NCBI RefSeq assembly: GCF_010723575.1
Contig: NZ_BLKZ01000002.1
Coordinates: 248,001-312,000 of the forward strand
Origin: Mycobacterium bourgelatii
Lineage (GTDB): Bacteria; Actinomycetota; Actinomycetes; Mycobacteriales; Mycobacteriaceae
DNA: 64,000 nucleotides
Direction of reading: 5' to 3'
Part shown: positions 1 through 7,764 of the stretch, in pieces
Numbering within the stretch: the first letter of the stretch is position 1
Layout: every line of letters begins with the position of its first letter
The notes under the pieces: model-generated
Databases searched by the model: none
The model's input: the letters and a program-made list of their open reading frames with translations, nothing else
What the model was told of the DNA's origin: nothing
Translations under genes and position numbers: made by a program

Positions 1-444
1 GGCGAAAACGCCGCTCCCTCGTCGATTTCCGATCTGATCCCGGAGAACGTGACCTGGATGGTCTGGCAGTTATGGCTGGTCGTCCTTCTGGTGGCGCTCT
101 GGAAGGGCCGCCGGATGGGCCCGCTGGTGGCCGAGGAACTTCCCGTCGTCGTCCGCGCATCGGAGACCGTCGAGGGCCGCGGCCGGCTATACCGCTCCCG
201 CCGCGCCCGCGACCGCGCCGCCGAAGCCCTACGAACCGCGACGCTGCAGCGCCTGGTGCCCCGGCTTGGCTCGGGCTCTACCTCCGACCCGGCAGCGGTG
301 GTCCTGACAGTTGCTCGACGCACCGGCGCCGACCCGGAATTCATTCGGTATCACTTGTTTGGACCCCCGCCAACGACCGATCAGGATCTACTTCACCTCG
401 CCCGTGCGCTCGACGACATCGAAAGGCAGGTCACCCACTCGTGA
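1..444 (+). CDS. DUF4350-type membrane protein, C-terminal part (cut by window edge)
   Basis: The reading frame is open from the first base, so the gene begins outside the window. The visible part has one hydrophobic segment (WQLWLVVLLVALW, near position 65) followed by an Arg-rich cytoplasmic tail. It ends in TGA at 442-444, and the GTG of the next gene (441) overlaps that stop, which indicates translational coupling to the MoxR gene. A DUF4350 protein, a MoxR ATPase and a DUF58 protein in this order form a standard actinobacterial cassette (Rv3691-Rv3693 in M. tuberculosis, from memory). The assignment rests mainly on this context, because DUF4350 is a poorly characterised family. Confidence 0.75.
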   Translation, partial: GENAAPSSISDLIPENVTWMVWQLWLVVLLVALWKGRRMGPLVAEELPVVVRASETVEGRGRLYRSRRARDRAAEALRTATLQRLVPRLGSGSTSDPAAVVLTVARRTGADPEFIRYHLFGPPPTTDQDLLHLARALDDIERQVTHS

Positions 445-1448
445 CGCATTCCGGTTATGGGTCCTCGCCCAGCCCGCAAGCCCCGCCCACCCAGTCCCCC
501 GCCGCAGAGTCGGCCCGGGAGGCGCTGCTGGGCCTGCGCGCCGAGATCGCCAAGGCCGTCGTCGGACAGGACGGCGTGATCAGTGGCCTGGTGATCGCGC
601 TGCTGTGCCGGGGCCACGTGCTCTTGGAAGGTGTTCCGGGAGTGGCCAAGACGCTGATGATCAGGGCGTTGGCCGCCGCCTTGCAGCTGGAGTTCAAGCG
701 GGTGCAGTTCACTCCCGACCTGATGCCCGGCGACGTCACCGGCTCGCTGGTCTACGACACCCACACCGCGGAGTTCGAGTTCCGGCCCGGACCGGTGTTC
801 ACCAACCTCCTGCTGGCGGATGAAATCAACCGCACCCCACCCAAGACCCAGGCCGCGTTGCTCGAAGCGATGGAGGAGCGCCAGGTCACCGTCGAAGGCA
901 AGGCCAAGCCCCTCCCCGACCCGTTCATCGTCGCCGCGACGCAGAACCCGATCGAGTACGAGGGCACCTACCAGTTGCCCGAGGCGCAGCTCGACCGCTT
1001 CCTGCTCAAACTCAACGTGACGCTGCCCGCGCGCGACGCCGAGATCGCCATCCTCAGCCGGCACGCTCACGGCTTCGACCCCCGCGACCTGTCCGCGATC
1101 AAACCCGTGGCCGGCCCATCCGACCTGGTCGCCGCCCGTGAGGCGGTGGCCCAGGTACTGGTCGCCGACGAGGTGCTGGGCTACATCGTCGACATCGTCG
1201 GCGCCACCCGCTCCTCGCCCTCGCTGCAACTGGGTGTCTCACCCCGTGGTGCGACGGCGCTGCTGGGTACCGCTCGGTCGTGGGCGTGGCTGTCCGGGCG
1301 CAACTACGTCACTCCCGACGACGTCAAGGCCATGGCCCGGCCGACGCTGCGACACCGGATCATGCTGCGCCCGGAAGCCGAGCTCGAAGGCGCCACCCCT
1401 GACGGCGTCCTGGACGGAATCCTGGCCTCGGTCCCGGTGCCCCGCTAG
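441..1448 (+). CDS. moxR2: MoxR-family AAA+ ATPase
   Basis: A 335-residue MoxR AAA+ ATPase. The Walker A motif GVPGVAKT lies at residues 64-71 and the Walker B stretch LLLADEIN at about 123-130. These are followed by the AAA_3/MoxR hallmark EAMEERQVT and a sensor-1 region (AATQNP). The C-terminal AAA lid reads LRHRIMLRPEAE. MoxR proteins act as chaperone-like ATPases that mature partner complexes, usually encoded beside DUF58/VWA proteins, as here. The GTG start at 441 overlaps the upstream stop and the TAG overlaps the downstream GTG start at 1448, so the three genes are coupled. An upstream extension of the frame is Arg/Pro-rich and reads like antisense or out-of-frame coding, so I reject it. 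Confidence 0.92.
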   Translation: MTHSGYGSSPSPQAPPTQSPAAESAREALLGLRAEIAKAVVGQDGVISGLVIALLCRGHVLLEGVPGVAKTLMIRALAAALQLEFKRVQFTPDLMPGDVTGSLVYDTHTAEFEFRPGPVFTNLLLADEINRTPPKTQAALLEAMEERQVTVEGKAKPLPDPFIVAATQNPIEYEGTYQLPEAQLDRFLLKLNVTLPARDAEIAILSRHAHGFDPRDLSAIKPVAGPSDLVAAREAVAQVLVADEVLGYIVDIVGATRSSPSLQLGVSPRGATALLGTARSWAWLSGRNYVTPDDVKAMARPTLRHRIMLRPEAELEGATPDGVLDGILASVPVPR

Positions 1449-2770
1449 TGGTTCTCACCGGACGGACCGGACTACTGGCGCTGATCTGCGTCCTGCCGAT
1501 CGCGCTATCCCCCTGGCCTGCGAAGGCTTTTGGTCTGCTGCTGGCCGTCTTGGTGGCACTGGTCGTCGTCGACGTGGTGCTGGCGGCCAGCCCGCGCAAG
1601 CTGCGTTTCACCCGCTCACCGGACAGTTCGGCCAGGTTGGGTCAGCCCGCGCATTCCGACCTGGTAGTTCACAACGACGGCCGGCGCCGATTCCGCGGCC
1701 AGGTGCGCGACGCGTGGCCGCCTAGTGCGCGCGCCCAGCCGCGGGTTCATCGGCTCAGCATCGCGGCCGGTCAGCGCGAACAGGTCCGCACCGACTTGGC
1801 GCCGGTCCGCCGCGGCGACCAGCGCGCCGCGGCCGTCACCGCCCGTTCGGTGGGCCCGTTGGGGTTGGCCGGACGGCAGAAATCGCAGCAGGTGCCGGGG
1901 CAGGTTCGGGTGCTGCCACCGTTCTTGTCCCGCAAGCACCTGCCGTCCCGGTTGGCCAAGCTGCGGGAAATAGACGGGCTGCTGCCCACGCTCATCCGCG
2001 GACAGGGCACCGAATTCGATTCCCTGCGCGAGTACGTCGTCGGCGACGACGTCCGGTCGATCGACTGGCGGGCGACGGCTCGGCGCTCCGATGTGATGGT
2101 CCGCACCTGGCGCCCTGAACGTGACCGGAGGGTCGTGATCGTGCTCGACACCGGCCGGATGGGAGCGGGGCGCGTGGGTGTCGACCCGACCTCGGCCGAT
2201 CCCGCGGGATGGCCGCGACTGGACTGGTTCATGGACGCCGCGCTCCTGCTGGCCGCGCTGGCATCGCGCGCTGGTGACCATGTCGACTTCCTCGCCCACG
2301 ACCGGGTAAGCCGAGCCGCCGTGTTCGGCGCGTCACGCACCGAACTTCTCGCGCAACTGGTCGAAGCGATGGCTCCATTGCAACCGGCGCTCGTCGAATC
2401 CGACTGGCGGGCAATGATTGCCACCATCCTGCGCCGCACCCGTCGGCGCTCGTTGGTGGTGCTGCTGACCGACCTCAACGCGACGGCCCTCGACGAGGGC
2501 TTGCTGCCGGTGTTGCCGCAGTTGTCGGCCAAACACCACGTGTTGCTGGCTGCGGTCGCCGACCCACGCGTGGACGAACTGGCCGTCGGGCGTTCCGACG
2601 CGGCTGCGGTCTATGACGCGGCCGCGGCCGAGCGAGCCCGCAACGACCGGCGCGCGATCGCCTCGCGCCTGCGCCGCGGCGGGGTGGAGGTCGTCGACGC
2701 CCCGCCCACCGAAATCGCGCCCGGCCTTGCCGACCGATACCTGGCGATGAAAGCGACCGGCCGGCTCTAG
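1448..2770 (+). CDS. DUF58 domain protein, MoxR partner
   Basis: A 440-residue protein with an N-terminal hydrophobic hairpin (residues about 5-45: LLALICVLPIAL, LLLAVLVALVVVDVVLA). The DUF58 signature EFDSLREYVVGDDVRSIDW starts near residue 190. A VWA-like segment follows (RRVVIVLDTGRMG). DUF58 proteins are thought to be clients or partners of MoxR ATPases in cell-envelope processes; the biochemical function is unknown. The start is GTG 1448, overlapping the moxR stop by one base. Length equals that of the M. tuberculosis orthologue Rv3693 (from memory). Confidence 0.9.
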   Translation: MVLTGRTGLLALICVLPIALSPWPAKAFGLLLAVLVALVVVDVVLAASPRKLRFTRSPDSSARLGQPAHSDLVVHNDGRRRFRGQVRDAWPPSARAQPRVHRLSIAAGQREQVRTDLAPVRRGDQRAAAVTARSVGPLGLAGRQKSQQVPGQVRVLPPFLSRKHLPSRLAKLREIDGLLPTLIRGQGTEFDSLREYVVGDDVRSIDWRATARRSDVMVRTWRPERDRRVVIVLDTGRMGAGRVGVDPTSADPAGWPRLDWFMDAALLLAALASRAGDHVDFLAHDRVSRAAVFGASRTELLAQLVEAMAPLQPALVESDWRAMIATILRRTRRRSLVVLLTDLNATALDEGLLPVLPQLSAKHHVLLAAVADPRVDELAVGRSDAAAVYDAAAAERARNDRRAIASRLRRGGVEVVDAPPTEIAPGLADRYLAMKATGRL

Positions 2771-2776
2771 TCCGGC

Positions 2777-3769
2777 TCAGCGGGTCGGGACGACGTCGGG
2801 CGCGTCGTCGATATCGCCGGTCTCCCCGGCCTTTATGGCCTTACGCCCGAAATGCACGATGTACCAGAGGAACGCCGCCTCGGCGAGGATGCCGATGGCT
2901 ATGCGGACAAACGTCGGAAACGGCGCGGGGGTCACCAGCGCTTCGATCAGCCCGGAGACCAACAACACGACAATCAGTCCCACGGCGACCGACACCACGC
3001 CACGACCGTGCTCGGCGAGGACCTGGCCCCGCGGCCGGTCACCCGGCGATATCACCGACCAACCCAACCGCATCCCCACCGCGGCGGCTAGGAACACCGC
3101 AGTCAGTTCCAGCAATCCGTGCGGAATGAGCAGTCCCAGCAACAAGCCGCCCTTGCCCGCGTGGAACATCAGCCCGCCGATCACGCCCACATTGGCCGCA
3201 TTTTGATACAGCACGAACGGAATTGGCAGCCCCAGCAGTACGGACAAGGCAATGCATTTCGCCGCCAACCAGGAGTTGTTCACCCACACCTGCAGGGCGA
3301 ACGCCGCCGCTGGATGCTCGCTGTAATACGACTCGACGTCGTGATTGACCAACTCGTCGATGTCGGCCGGCGTTCCGATGAGCGACTGCACCTCGGGGCT
3401 ACCAGCCACCCAAAACCCCATCGCCACGGCGACCGCGAAAAACGCCACCGCCGTCGCCAGCCACCACCGCCAGGCACGGTAGGCGACCACCGGAAACGAG
3501 ACCGTCCAGAACCGGATGAAGGTACTGGACAACGGAGCATGGGCGCCGGTGACCGCCGAGCGGGCGCGGGCAACCAGGCTGGAGAGCCGTCCGATCACCA
3601 ACGCGTCCGTCGACACCGACCGCAGCATCGACAGGTGCGTGGACACCCGCTGGTAGAGCTCGACAAGCTCGTCGACCTCGGCTCCCGTCAGCGAACGACG
3701 CCTCTTGATCAGATGGTCGAGCCGATCCCACGTGTGCCGGTGAGTCAGCAGGAACGCGTCGACGTCCAC
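2777..3769 (-). CDS. Stage II sporulation protein M-like integral membrane protein
   Basis: A 330-residue polytopic membrane protein convergent with the DUF58 gene (6-bp gap). An amphipathic N-terminal region with several Arg residues precedes about five hydrophobic segments. The stretch LIPHGLLELTAVFLAAAVG contains the HGxxE motif typical of the SpoIIM/DUF95 family. In mycobacteria this family sits between the MoxR cassette and an RDD membrane protein, as here. Its molecular role is not established, and these non-sporulating organisms use it for something other than engulfment. The ATG at 3769 leaves 57 bp to the divergent RDD gene. Confidence 0.87.
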   Translation of the reverse strand: MDVDAFLLTHRHTWDRLDHLIKRRRSLTGAEVDELVELYQRVSTHLSMLRSVSTDALVIGRLSSLVARARSAVTGAHAPLSSTFIRFWTVSFPVVAYRAWRWWLATAVAFFAVAVAMGFWVAGSPEVQSLIGTPADIDELVNHDVESYYSEHPAAAFALQVWVNNSWLAAKCIALSVLLGLPIPFVLYQNAANVGVIGGLMFHAGKGGLLLGLLIPHGLLELTAVFLAAAVGMRLGWSVISPGDRPRGQVLAEHGRGVVSVAVGLIVVLLVSGLIEALVTPAPFPTFVRIAIGILAEAAFLWYIVHFGRKAIKAGETGDIDDAPDVVPTR

Positions 3770-3813
3770 GTCGGCAGCCTACCCAAGCGCCCAGGTAGGC
3801 GCCCCAAAGCCTG

Positions 3814-3819
3814 TAGGTT
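3814..3819 (+). promoter_or_regulatory. -10 hexamer TAGGTT, leaderless promoter of RDD gene
   Basis: TAGGTT fits the mycobacterial TANNNT -10 pattern and ends 7 nt before the ATG at 3827, so transcription would start at the start codon. No Shine-Dalgarno sequence lies upstream of that ATG. Confidence 0.5.
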
Positions 3820-3826
3820 CTCTGGT

Positions 3827-4804
3827 ATGTCGGAGGTGGTAACCGGGGACGCTGTGGTGCTCGATGTCCAGATCGCACAGCTCCCGGTGCGCGCAATCAG
3901 CGCAATCATCGACCTCACCGTGATCTTCACCGCCTACTTCCTGGGACTGATCCTGTGGGCGGCCTCGATCAGACAGTTCGACGAGGCGCTGACGATCGCC
4001 TTCCTGATCATCTTCACGGTGCTGGCCATGGTCGGCTATCCGGTGGCCATGGAAATGGCGACGCGCGGCCGTTCGCTGGGCAAGATGGTGATGGGCCTGC
4101 GGGTGGTCTCCGACGACGGCGGCCCGGAACGCTTCCGGCAGGCGGTGTTTCGCGCACTGGCGTCGGTGATCGAGATCTGGATGCTGCTGGGTAGTCCCGC
4201 GGTGATCTGCAGCCTGTTGTCGCCGAAAGCCAAGCGGATCGGCGACATCTTCGCCGGCACCATCGTCGTCAGCGAACGGGCTCCGCGGCTGGCGCCTCCC
4301 CCGATGATGCCGCCGGCCCTGGCCTCGTGGGCGTCCTCGCTGCAGCTGTCGGGACTCACGGCCGCTCAGGCCGAGGTCGCGCGTCAATTTCTCGCCCGGG
4401 CAAACCAACTCGATCCCCGACTGCGCGACCAGATGGCCTACCGCATCGCCGCTGACGTGGTGTCCCACATCGCCCCGCCACCACCACCTGGCGTTCCCCC
4501 GCAGTACATCCTCGCGGCCGTTCTGGCCGAGCGACACCGGCGTGAATTGGCACGGCTGCGTCCAGTGGTGCCGCCGCCCCCGATACCCACGACAACGCCT
4601 GCGCCGTGGCCTCAGCAAGTACCGCCACAGGGCCAGCCGCAGTGGCCCCAGCAACCGTGGCCTCAGCCGGCGCCGCAGCAAGCCACGCCGTGGTCGCCCG
4701 CGGGTCCGCAGCCATATCCGTCGGCAGCCGAACCAACGGCGCAACCACCGACCGAGGCGCCGCAACCGGCTCCAAGTCAAGAGGGATTTGCCCCGCCCAG
4801 CTGA
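3827..4804 (+). CDS. RDD family membrane protein with Pro/Gln-rich tail
   Basis: A 325-residue protein. Residues about 1-150 form an RDD domain: AQLPVRAISAIIDLTVIF carries the Arg-Asp pair, followed by a second transmembrane helix (LTIAFLIIFTVLAMVGYPVAM) and GRSLGKMVMGLRVV. The C-terminal third is low-complexity Pro/Gln/Trp (PQWPQQPWPQPAPQQA) and probably disordered. RDD proteins are implicated in ion transport in a few bacteria; the substrate here is unknown. The ATG at 3827 was chosen because the RDD domain begins right after it and a -10 box sits 7 nt upstream. The open frame upstream is antisense to the SpoIIM-like gene. Confidence 0.88.
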   Translation: MSEVVTGDAVVLDVQIAQLPVRAISAIIDLTVIFTAYFLGLILWAASIRQFDEALTIAFLIIFTVLAMVGYPVAMEMATRGRSLGKMVMGLRVVSDDGGPERFRQAVFRALASVIEIWMLLGSPAVICSLLSPKAKRIGDIFAGTIVVSERAPRLAPPPMMPPALASWASSLQLSGLTAAQAEVARQFLARANQLDPRLRDQMAYRIAADVVSHIAPPPPPGVPPQYILAAVLAERHRRELARLRPVVPPPPIPTTTPAPWPQQVPPQGQPQWPQQPWPQPAPQQATPWSPAGPQPYPSAAEPTAQPPTEAPQPAPSQEGFAPPS

Positions 4805-4807
4805 GTC

Positions 4808-5191
4808 CTACCGCGCGACGATAAGAGCCAAGGCGGCGACGTCGGCAATCAACAGCGCCCACCCGAACAACGGAACGGCAAAGCCGAACCGGCGCTTGGC
4901 CGTGAAGAGCGAGATGACGATGACGCAGAAGGCCACCAGCGGCGCACCGTAGAACAACACGCCGAAGTCGATCGCGTTGCCCAGATTGGCACAGGTGCGG
5001 TCGGTGCAGGCATCGGTGCTCATGACCGCGCCGAGCGCAAAGAGCATCACAATCGCCGCGCCCGGAACCGTCAGGATCGCCAGAACCCAGTTCACCCAGG
5101 AAGCGGTCTTGCGACCGCCCGTTCCCTGGCTGTGCGTCGGATCGGATTCCGAATCGGCTTCGAAGGTCGCCTGGTGGTTTTTACCCTTCAT
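4808..5191 (-). CDS. Small integral membrane protein, unknown function
   Basis: A 127-residue protein beginning MKGKNHQATFE at 5191. It has a polar, acidic N-terminus of about 35 residues and then three to four hydrophobic helices (WVLAILTVPGAAIVMLFALGAVM, GVLFYGAPLVAFCVIVISLF, FAVPLFGWALLIADVAALALIV). A Cys pair in the loop (DACTDRTCANLG) could form a disulfide if that loop is extracytoplasmic. I do not recognise a family. The start could also be the ATG at 5230, 13 codons upstream. It is convergent with the RDD gene and divergent from the PadR gene, and I do not recall a counterpart at this spot in M. tuberculosis. Confidence 0.72.
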   Translation of the reverse strand: MKGKNHQATFEADSESDPTHSQGTGGRKTASWVNWVLAILTVPGAAIVMLFALGAVMSTDACTDRTCANLGNAIDFGVLFYGAPLVAFCVIVISLFTAKRRFGFAVPLFGWALLIADVAALALIVAR

Positions 5192-5270
5192 CACCTCAGG
5201 TGCTACCCGGCTCGGAATGAATGCAAACAAGCATGCCCCGCATAACGCGCCTTTGCACTACGTTAGTTCG

Positions 5271-5280
5271 CGATATATCG
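5271..5280. promoter_or_regulatory. Palindrome in the PadR promoter region
   Basis: CGATATATCG is a perfect 10-bp palindrome. It is followed within 20 bp by a related AT-rich sequence (TGATACGTACTTGATATA). It lies about 70 bp before the PadR start in the 157-bp divergent intergenic region. PadR repressors commonly bind such ATAT-containing palindromes and autoregulate, so this is a candidate operator. Confidence 0.45.
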
Positions 5281-5348
5281 TGATACGTACTTGATATACC
5301 GGTGCGACCCCCCGAGCGCCGATCTTTCACGACCTAAGGAACAACGAC

Positions 5349-6059
5349 ATGAACAACCACTTCACCCCTCCCAGCGGGCCTTTTGGCCCCCAACCGGGTT
5401 TCGGGTTCGGCCCGGGTTTCATGCCACGCCGCGCTTTGCACGCAGCCAAGCGGCAGGCGAGACGCGAGCTTGTCGAGAATCTCCGCGACCATGCTGGTGG
5501 CGGGCCCTTCGGGTTCGATCCCGGAGGCCCCGGCCCGGGCTTCGGACCGGGTTTCGGGCCAGGTTTCGGCCCGGGCTTCGGCTTCACCCCGCGCGGCGGC
5601 TGGCGCCGCGGCGGCCCCGGTCGGGGCCGCCGGGGCGACGTAAGGGCCGCCATTCTCGTCCTGCTGACCGAACGGCCCATGCACGGCTACGAGATGATTC
5701 AGCAGATCGCCGAACGCAGCAACGGCCTATGGAAGCCGAGTCCCGGTTCGGTCTACCCGACGCTGCAGCTCCTGGACGACGAAGGCCTGGTCACCGCCAC
5801 CGAAGCCGACGGCAGCAAGAAGCTGTTCCAGCTGACCGATGACGGTCGAGCTGCTGCGGAAAAGGTCGAGACCCCGCCGTGGCAGGCGATCGCCGAAGGC
5901 GTGGACCCTGGCCACGTCAACCTCGCAACCGCGGGGCGCCAACTCTTCGGCGCCGTCGCACAGTCGGCCCATGCCGCCTCCCCCGAGCAGCAGCAACGCA
6001 TCGTCGACGTGCTCAACAACGCCCGCCGCGAGATCTACGGCATTCTCGGCGAGGCCTGA
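5349..6059 (+). CDS. PadR-family transcriptional regulator with Gly/Phe/Pro-rich N-terminus
   Basis: A 236-residue protein. The PadR winged-helix domain spans about residues 97-175 (DVRAAILVLLTERPMHGYEM, then GSVYPTLQLLDDEGLV, the recognition helix and wing). It is followed by a C-terminal helical dimerisation region. The first 95 residues are unusual: low-complexity GFGPG repeats interrupted by a basic helix (LHAAKRQARRELVENL). PadR proteins are usually repressors of neighbouring membrane or transport genes, and the divergent small membrane protein at 4808-5191 is the obvious candidate target. The stretch AAGGAACAACGACATG supplies an SD (AAGGA) 8 nt before the ATG. Confidence 0.9.
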   Translation: MNNHFTPPSGPFGPQPGFGFGPGFMPRRALHAAKRQARRELVENLRDHAGGGPFGFDPGGPGPGFGPGFGPGFGPGFGFTPRGGWRRGGPGRGRRGDVRAAILVLLTERPMHGYEMIQQIAERSNGLWKPSPGSVYPTLQLLDDEGLVTATEADGSKKLFQLTDDGRAAAEKVETPPWQAIAEGVDPGHVNLATAGRQLFGAVAQSAHAASPEQQQRIVDVLNNARREIYGILGEA

Positions 6060-6134
6060 GCTCCCTGGCGCGAGCGCGCGCAAATGTACCGCCGCAACGG
6101 CGTGTCGGCGTACAACTGCGCGCGCTCGCGGAGG

Positions 6135-7700
6135 TTAGGAAACATCCACCCAGTCGAGGGTGCGCTGCACGGCCTTGCGCCAACCGGCGTATCCCGAGGC
6201 GCGCTGGTCGTCGTCCCAGGACGGTGTCCACCGCTTGTCCTCTTTCCAGTTGGCGCGCAGATCGGACGGGTCGGCCCAGAAGTCGACTGCCAGCCCCGCC
6301 GCGTACGCGGCGCCCAATGCCGTGGTCTCGGCGACCACCGGGCGCACCACGTCCACCCCCAGCACATCGGCCTGGATCTGCATGCATAGGTCGTTGGCGG
6401 TGATGCCGCCGTCGACTTTGAGCACCTCGAGACTCACCCCGGAGTCCGCCTTCATGGCGTCCACCACGTCGCGGCTCTGGTAGCAAATGGCCTCCAGCGT
6501 GGCGCGGGCGAGATGGGCGTTGGTGTTGAACCGCGACAGACCCACGATCGCGCCGCGCGCGTCGGATCGCCAATAGGGAGCGAACAACCCGGAGAACGCG
6601 GGCACGAAGTACACGCCGCCGTTGTCGGCGACCTGACGGGCCAACGATTCACTCTGGGCGGCGCCGCTGATGATGCCCAACTGGTCACGTAGCCACTGCA
6701 CCGCCGAGCCGGTCACCGCGATCGAGCCCTCAAGGGCATACACGGGTTTGGCGCCCTCGAATTGATAGCAGACGGTGGTCAGCAAGCCGTTGTCGGAGCG
6801 CACGATGTTCTCGCCGGTGTTCAGCAGCAGGAAATTGCCAGTGCCGTAGGTGTTTTTCGCCTCCCCCGCGTCCAGGCACACCTGACCGACCATCGCGGCG
6901 TGCTGGTCGCCCAGGACTCCGGTGATCGGCACCTCGCCGCCGAAGGGCCCGGAGTCCGCGGTCGCTCCGTACGATTCGCGCGCCGAGGACGGCTCGATCG
7001 CGGGCAGCATCGCGCGCGGAATGTCGAAGAACGACAGCAGCTCGTCGTCCCAGTCCAGGGTCTCGAGGTCCATGAGCATGGTCCGGCTGGCGTTCGTCAC
7101 ATCCGTTACGTGAAGACCGCCGCGCGGACCACCGGTCAGGTTCCACAGCACCCAGGTATCGGCGGTGCCGAACAGTGCGTCACCGCTTTCTGCGTCCGCA
7201 CGCACCCCGTCGACATTTTCCAAGATCCACTGGAGTTTTCCGCCCGAGAAGTATGTGGCCGGGGGCAGTCCAGCCCTGCGGCGGATCACATCGCCGCGCC
7301 CGTCGCGGTCCAAGGCCGAGGCGATCCGATCGGTGCGGGTGTCCTGCCAAACGATTGCGTTGTAATAGGGCCGCCCGGTCTTACGGTTCCACACCAACGT
7401 CGTCTCGCGTTGATTCGTAATACCCAGCGCCGCAATATCTTTCGTCGAAAGATTGGTGGTGTTCAGCACCGTGGTCAGCACCGAGGAGGTGCGTTCCCAG
7501 ATTTCGACGGGGTTGTGCTCGACCCAGCCGGCGCGGGGCAGGATCTGATCGTGCTCGAGTTGGTGCCGAGCCACCTCGGCGCCCTCGTGATCGAAGATCA
7601 TGCAGCGGGTGCTAGTGGTGCCCTGATCGATAGCGGCCACGAACTCTCCGGACTCGGCCAACTGCTCTCCTCGATAGTGAGATCGGACACGGCAAATCAT
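6135..7700 (-). CDS. glpK: Glycerol kinase
   Basis: A 521-residue FGGY-family kinase that phosphorylates glycerol to glycerol-3-phosphate. The N-terminal phosphate-binding motif FVAAIDQGTTSTRCMIFD starts near residue 17. Further hallmarks are GITNQRETTLVW, NAIVWQDTRT, TDVTNASRTMLM, GDQHAAMVGQ and the C-terminal KVDGGITANDLCMQ. An upstream extension of the frame to 7919 is Arg-rich and non-homologous. I place the start at ATG 7700, giving the usual family length (M. tuberculosis GlpK is about 517). It is divergent from the gene at 7765, sharing a 64-bp regulatory gap with a perfect inverted repeat. It stands alone, without glpF or glpD beside it. Confidence 0.95.
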   Translation of the reverse strand: MICRVRSHYRGEQLAESGEFVAAIDQGTTSTRCMIFDHEGAEVARHQLEHDQILPRAGWVEHNPVEIWERTSSVLTTVLNTTNLSTKDIAALGITNQRETTLVWNRKTGRPYYNAIVWQDTRTDRIASALDRDGRGDVIRRRAGLPPATYFSGGKLQWILENVDGVRADAESGDALFGTADTWVLWNLTGGPRGGLHVTDVTNASRTMLMDLETLDWDDELLSFFDIPRAMLPAIEPSSARESYGATADSGPFGGEVPITGVLGDQHAAMVGQVCLDAGEAKNTYGTGNFLLLNTGENIVRSDNGLLTTVCYQFEGAKPVYALEGSIAVTGSAVQWLRDQLGIISGAAQSESLARQVADNGGVYFVPAFSGLFAPYWRSDARGAIVGLSRFNTNAHLARATLEAICYQSRDVVDAMKADSGVSLEVLKVDGGITANDLCMQIQADVLGVDVVRPVVAETTALGAAYAAGLAVDFWADPSDLRANWKEDKRWTPSWDDDQRASGYAGWRKAVQRTLDWVDVS

Positions 7701-7710
7701 CGTCCATGAT

Positions 7711-7749
7711 GGTTTACCGCGCTCACACTTGCGTAGACGACGGTAAACC
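7711..7749. promoter_or_regulatory. Inverted repeat between glpK and its divergent neighbour
   Basis: GGTTTACCG (7711-7719) and CGGTAAACC (7741-7749) are a perfect 9-bp inverted repeat with a 21-bp spacer. They fill the 64-bp gap between two divergent starts. The 30-bp arm-to-arm distance (about three helical turns) suits a dimeric regulator controlling one or both genes. No regulator gene adjoins the site. Confidence 0.45.
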
Positions 7750-7764
7750 TGTTCCATCAGCTTT

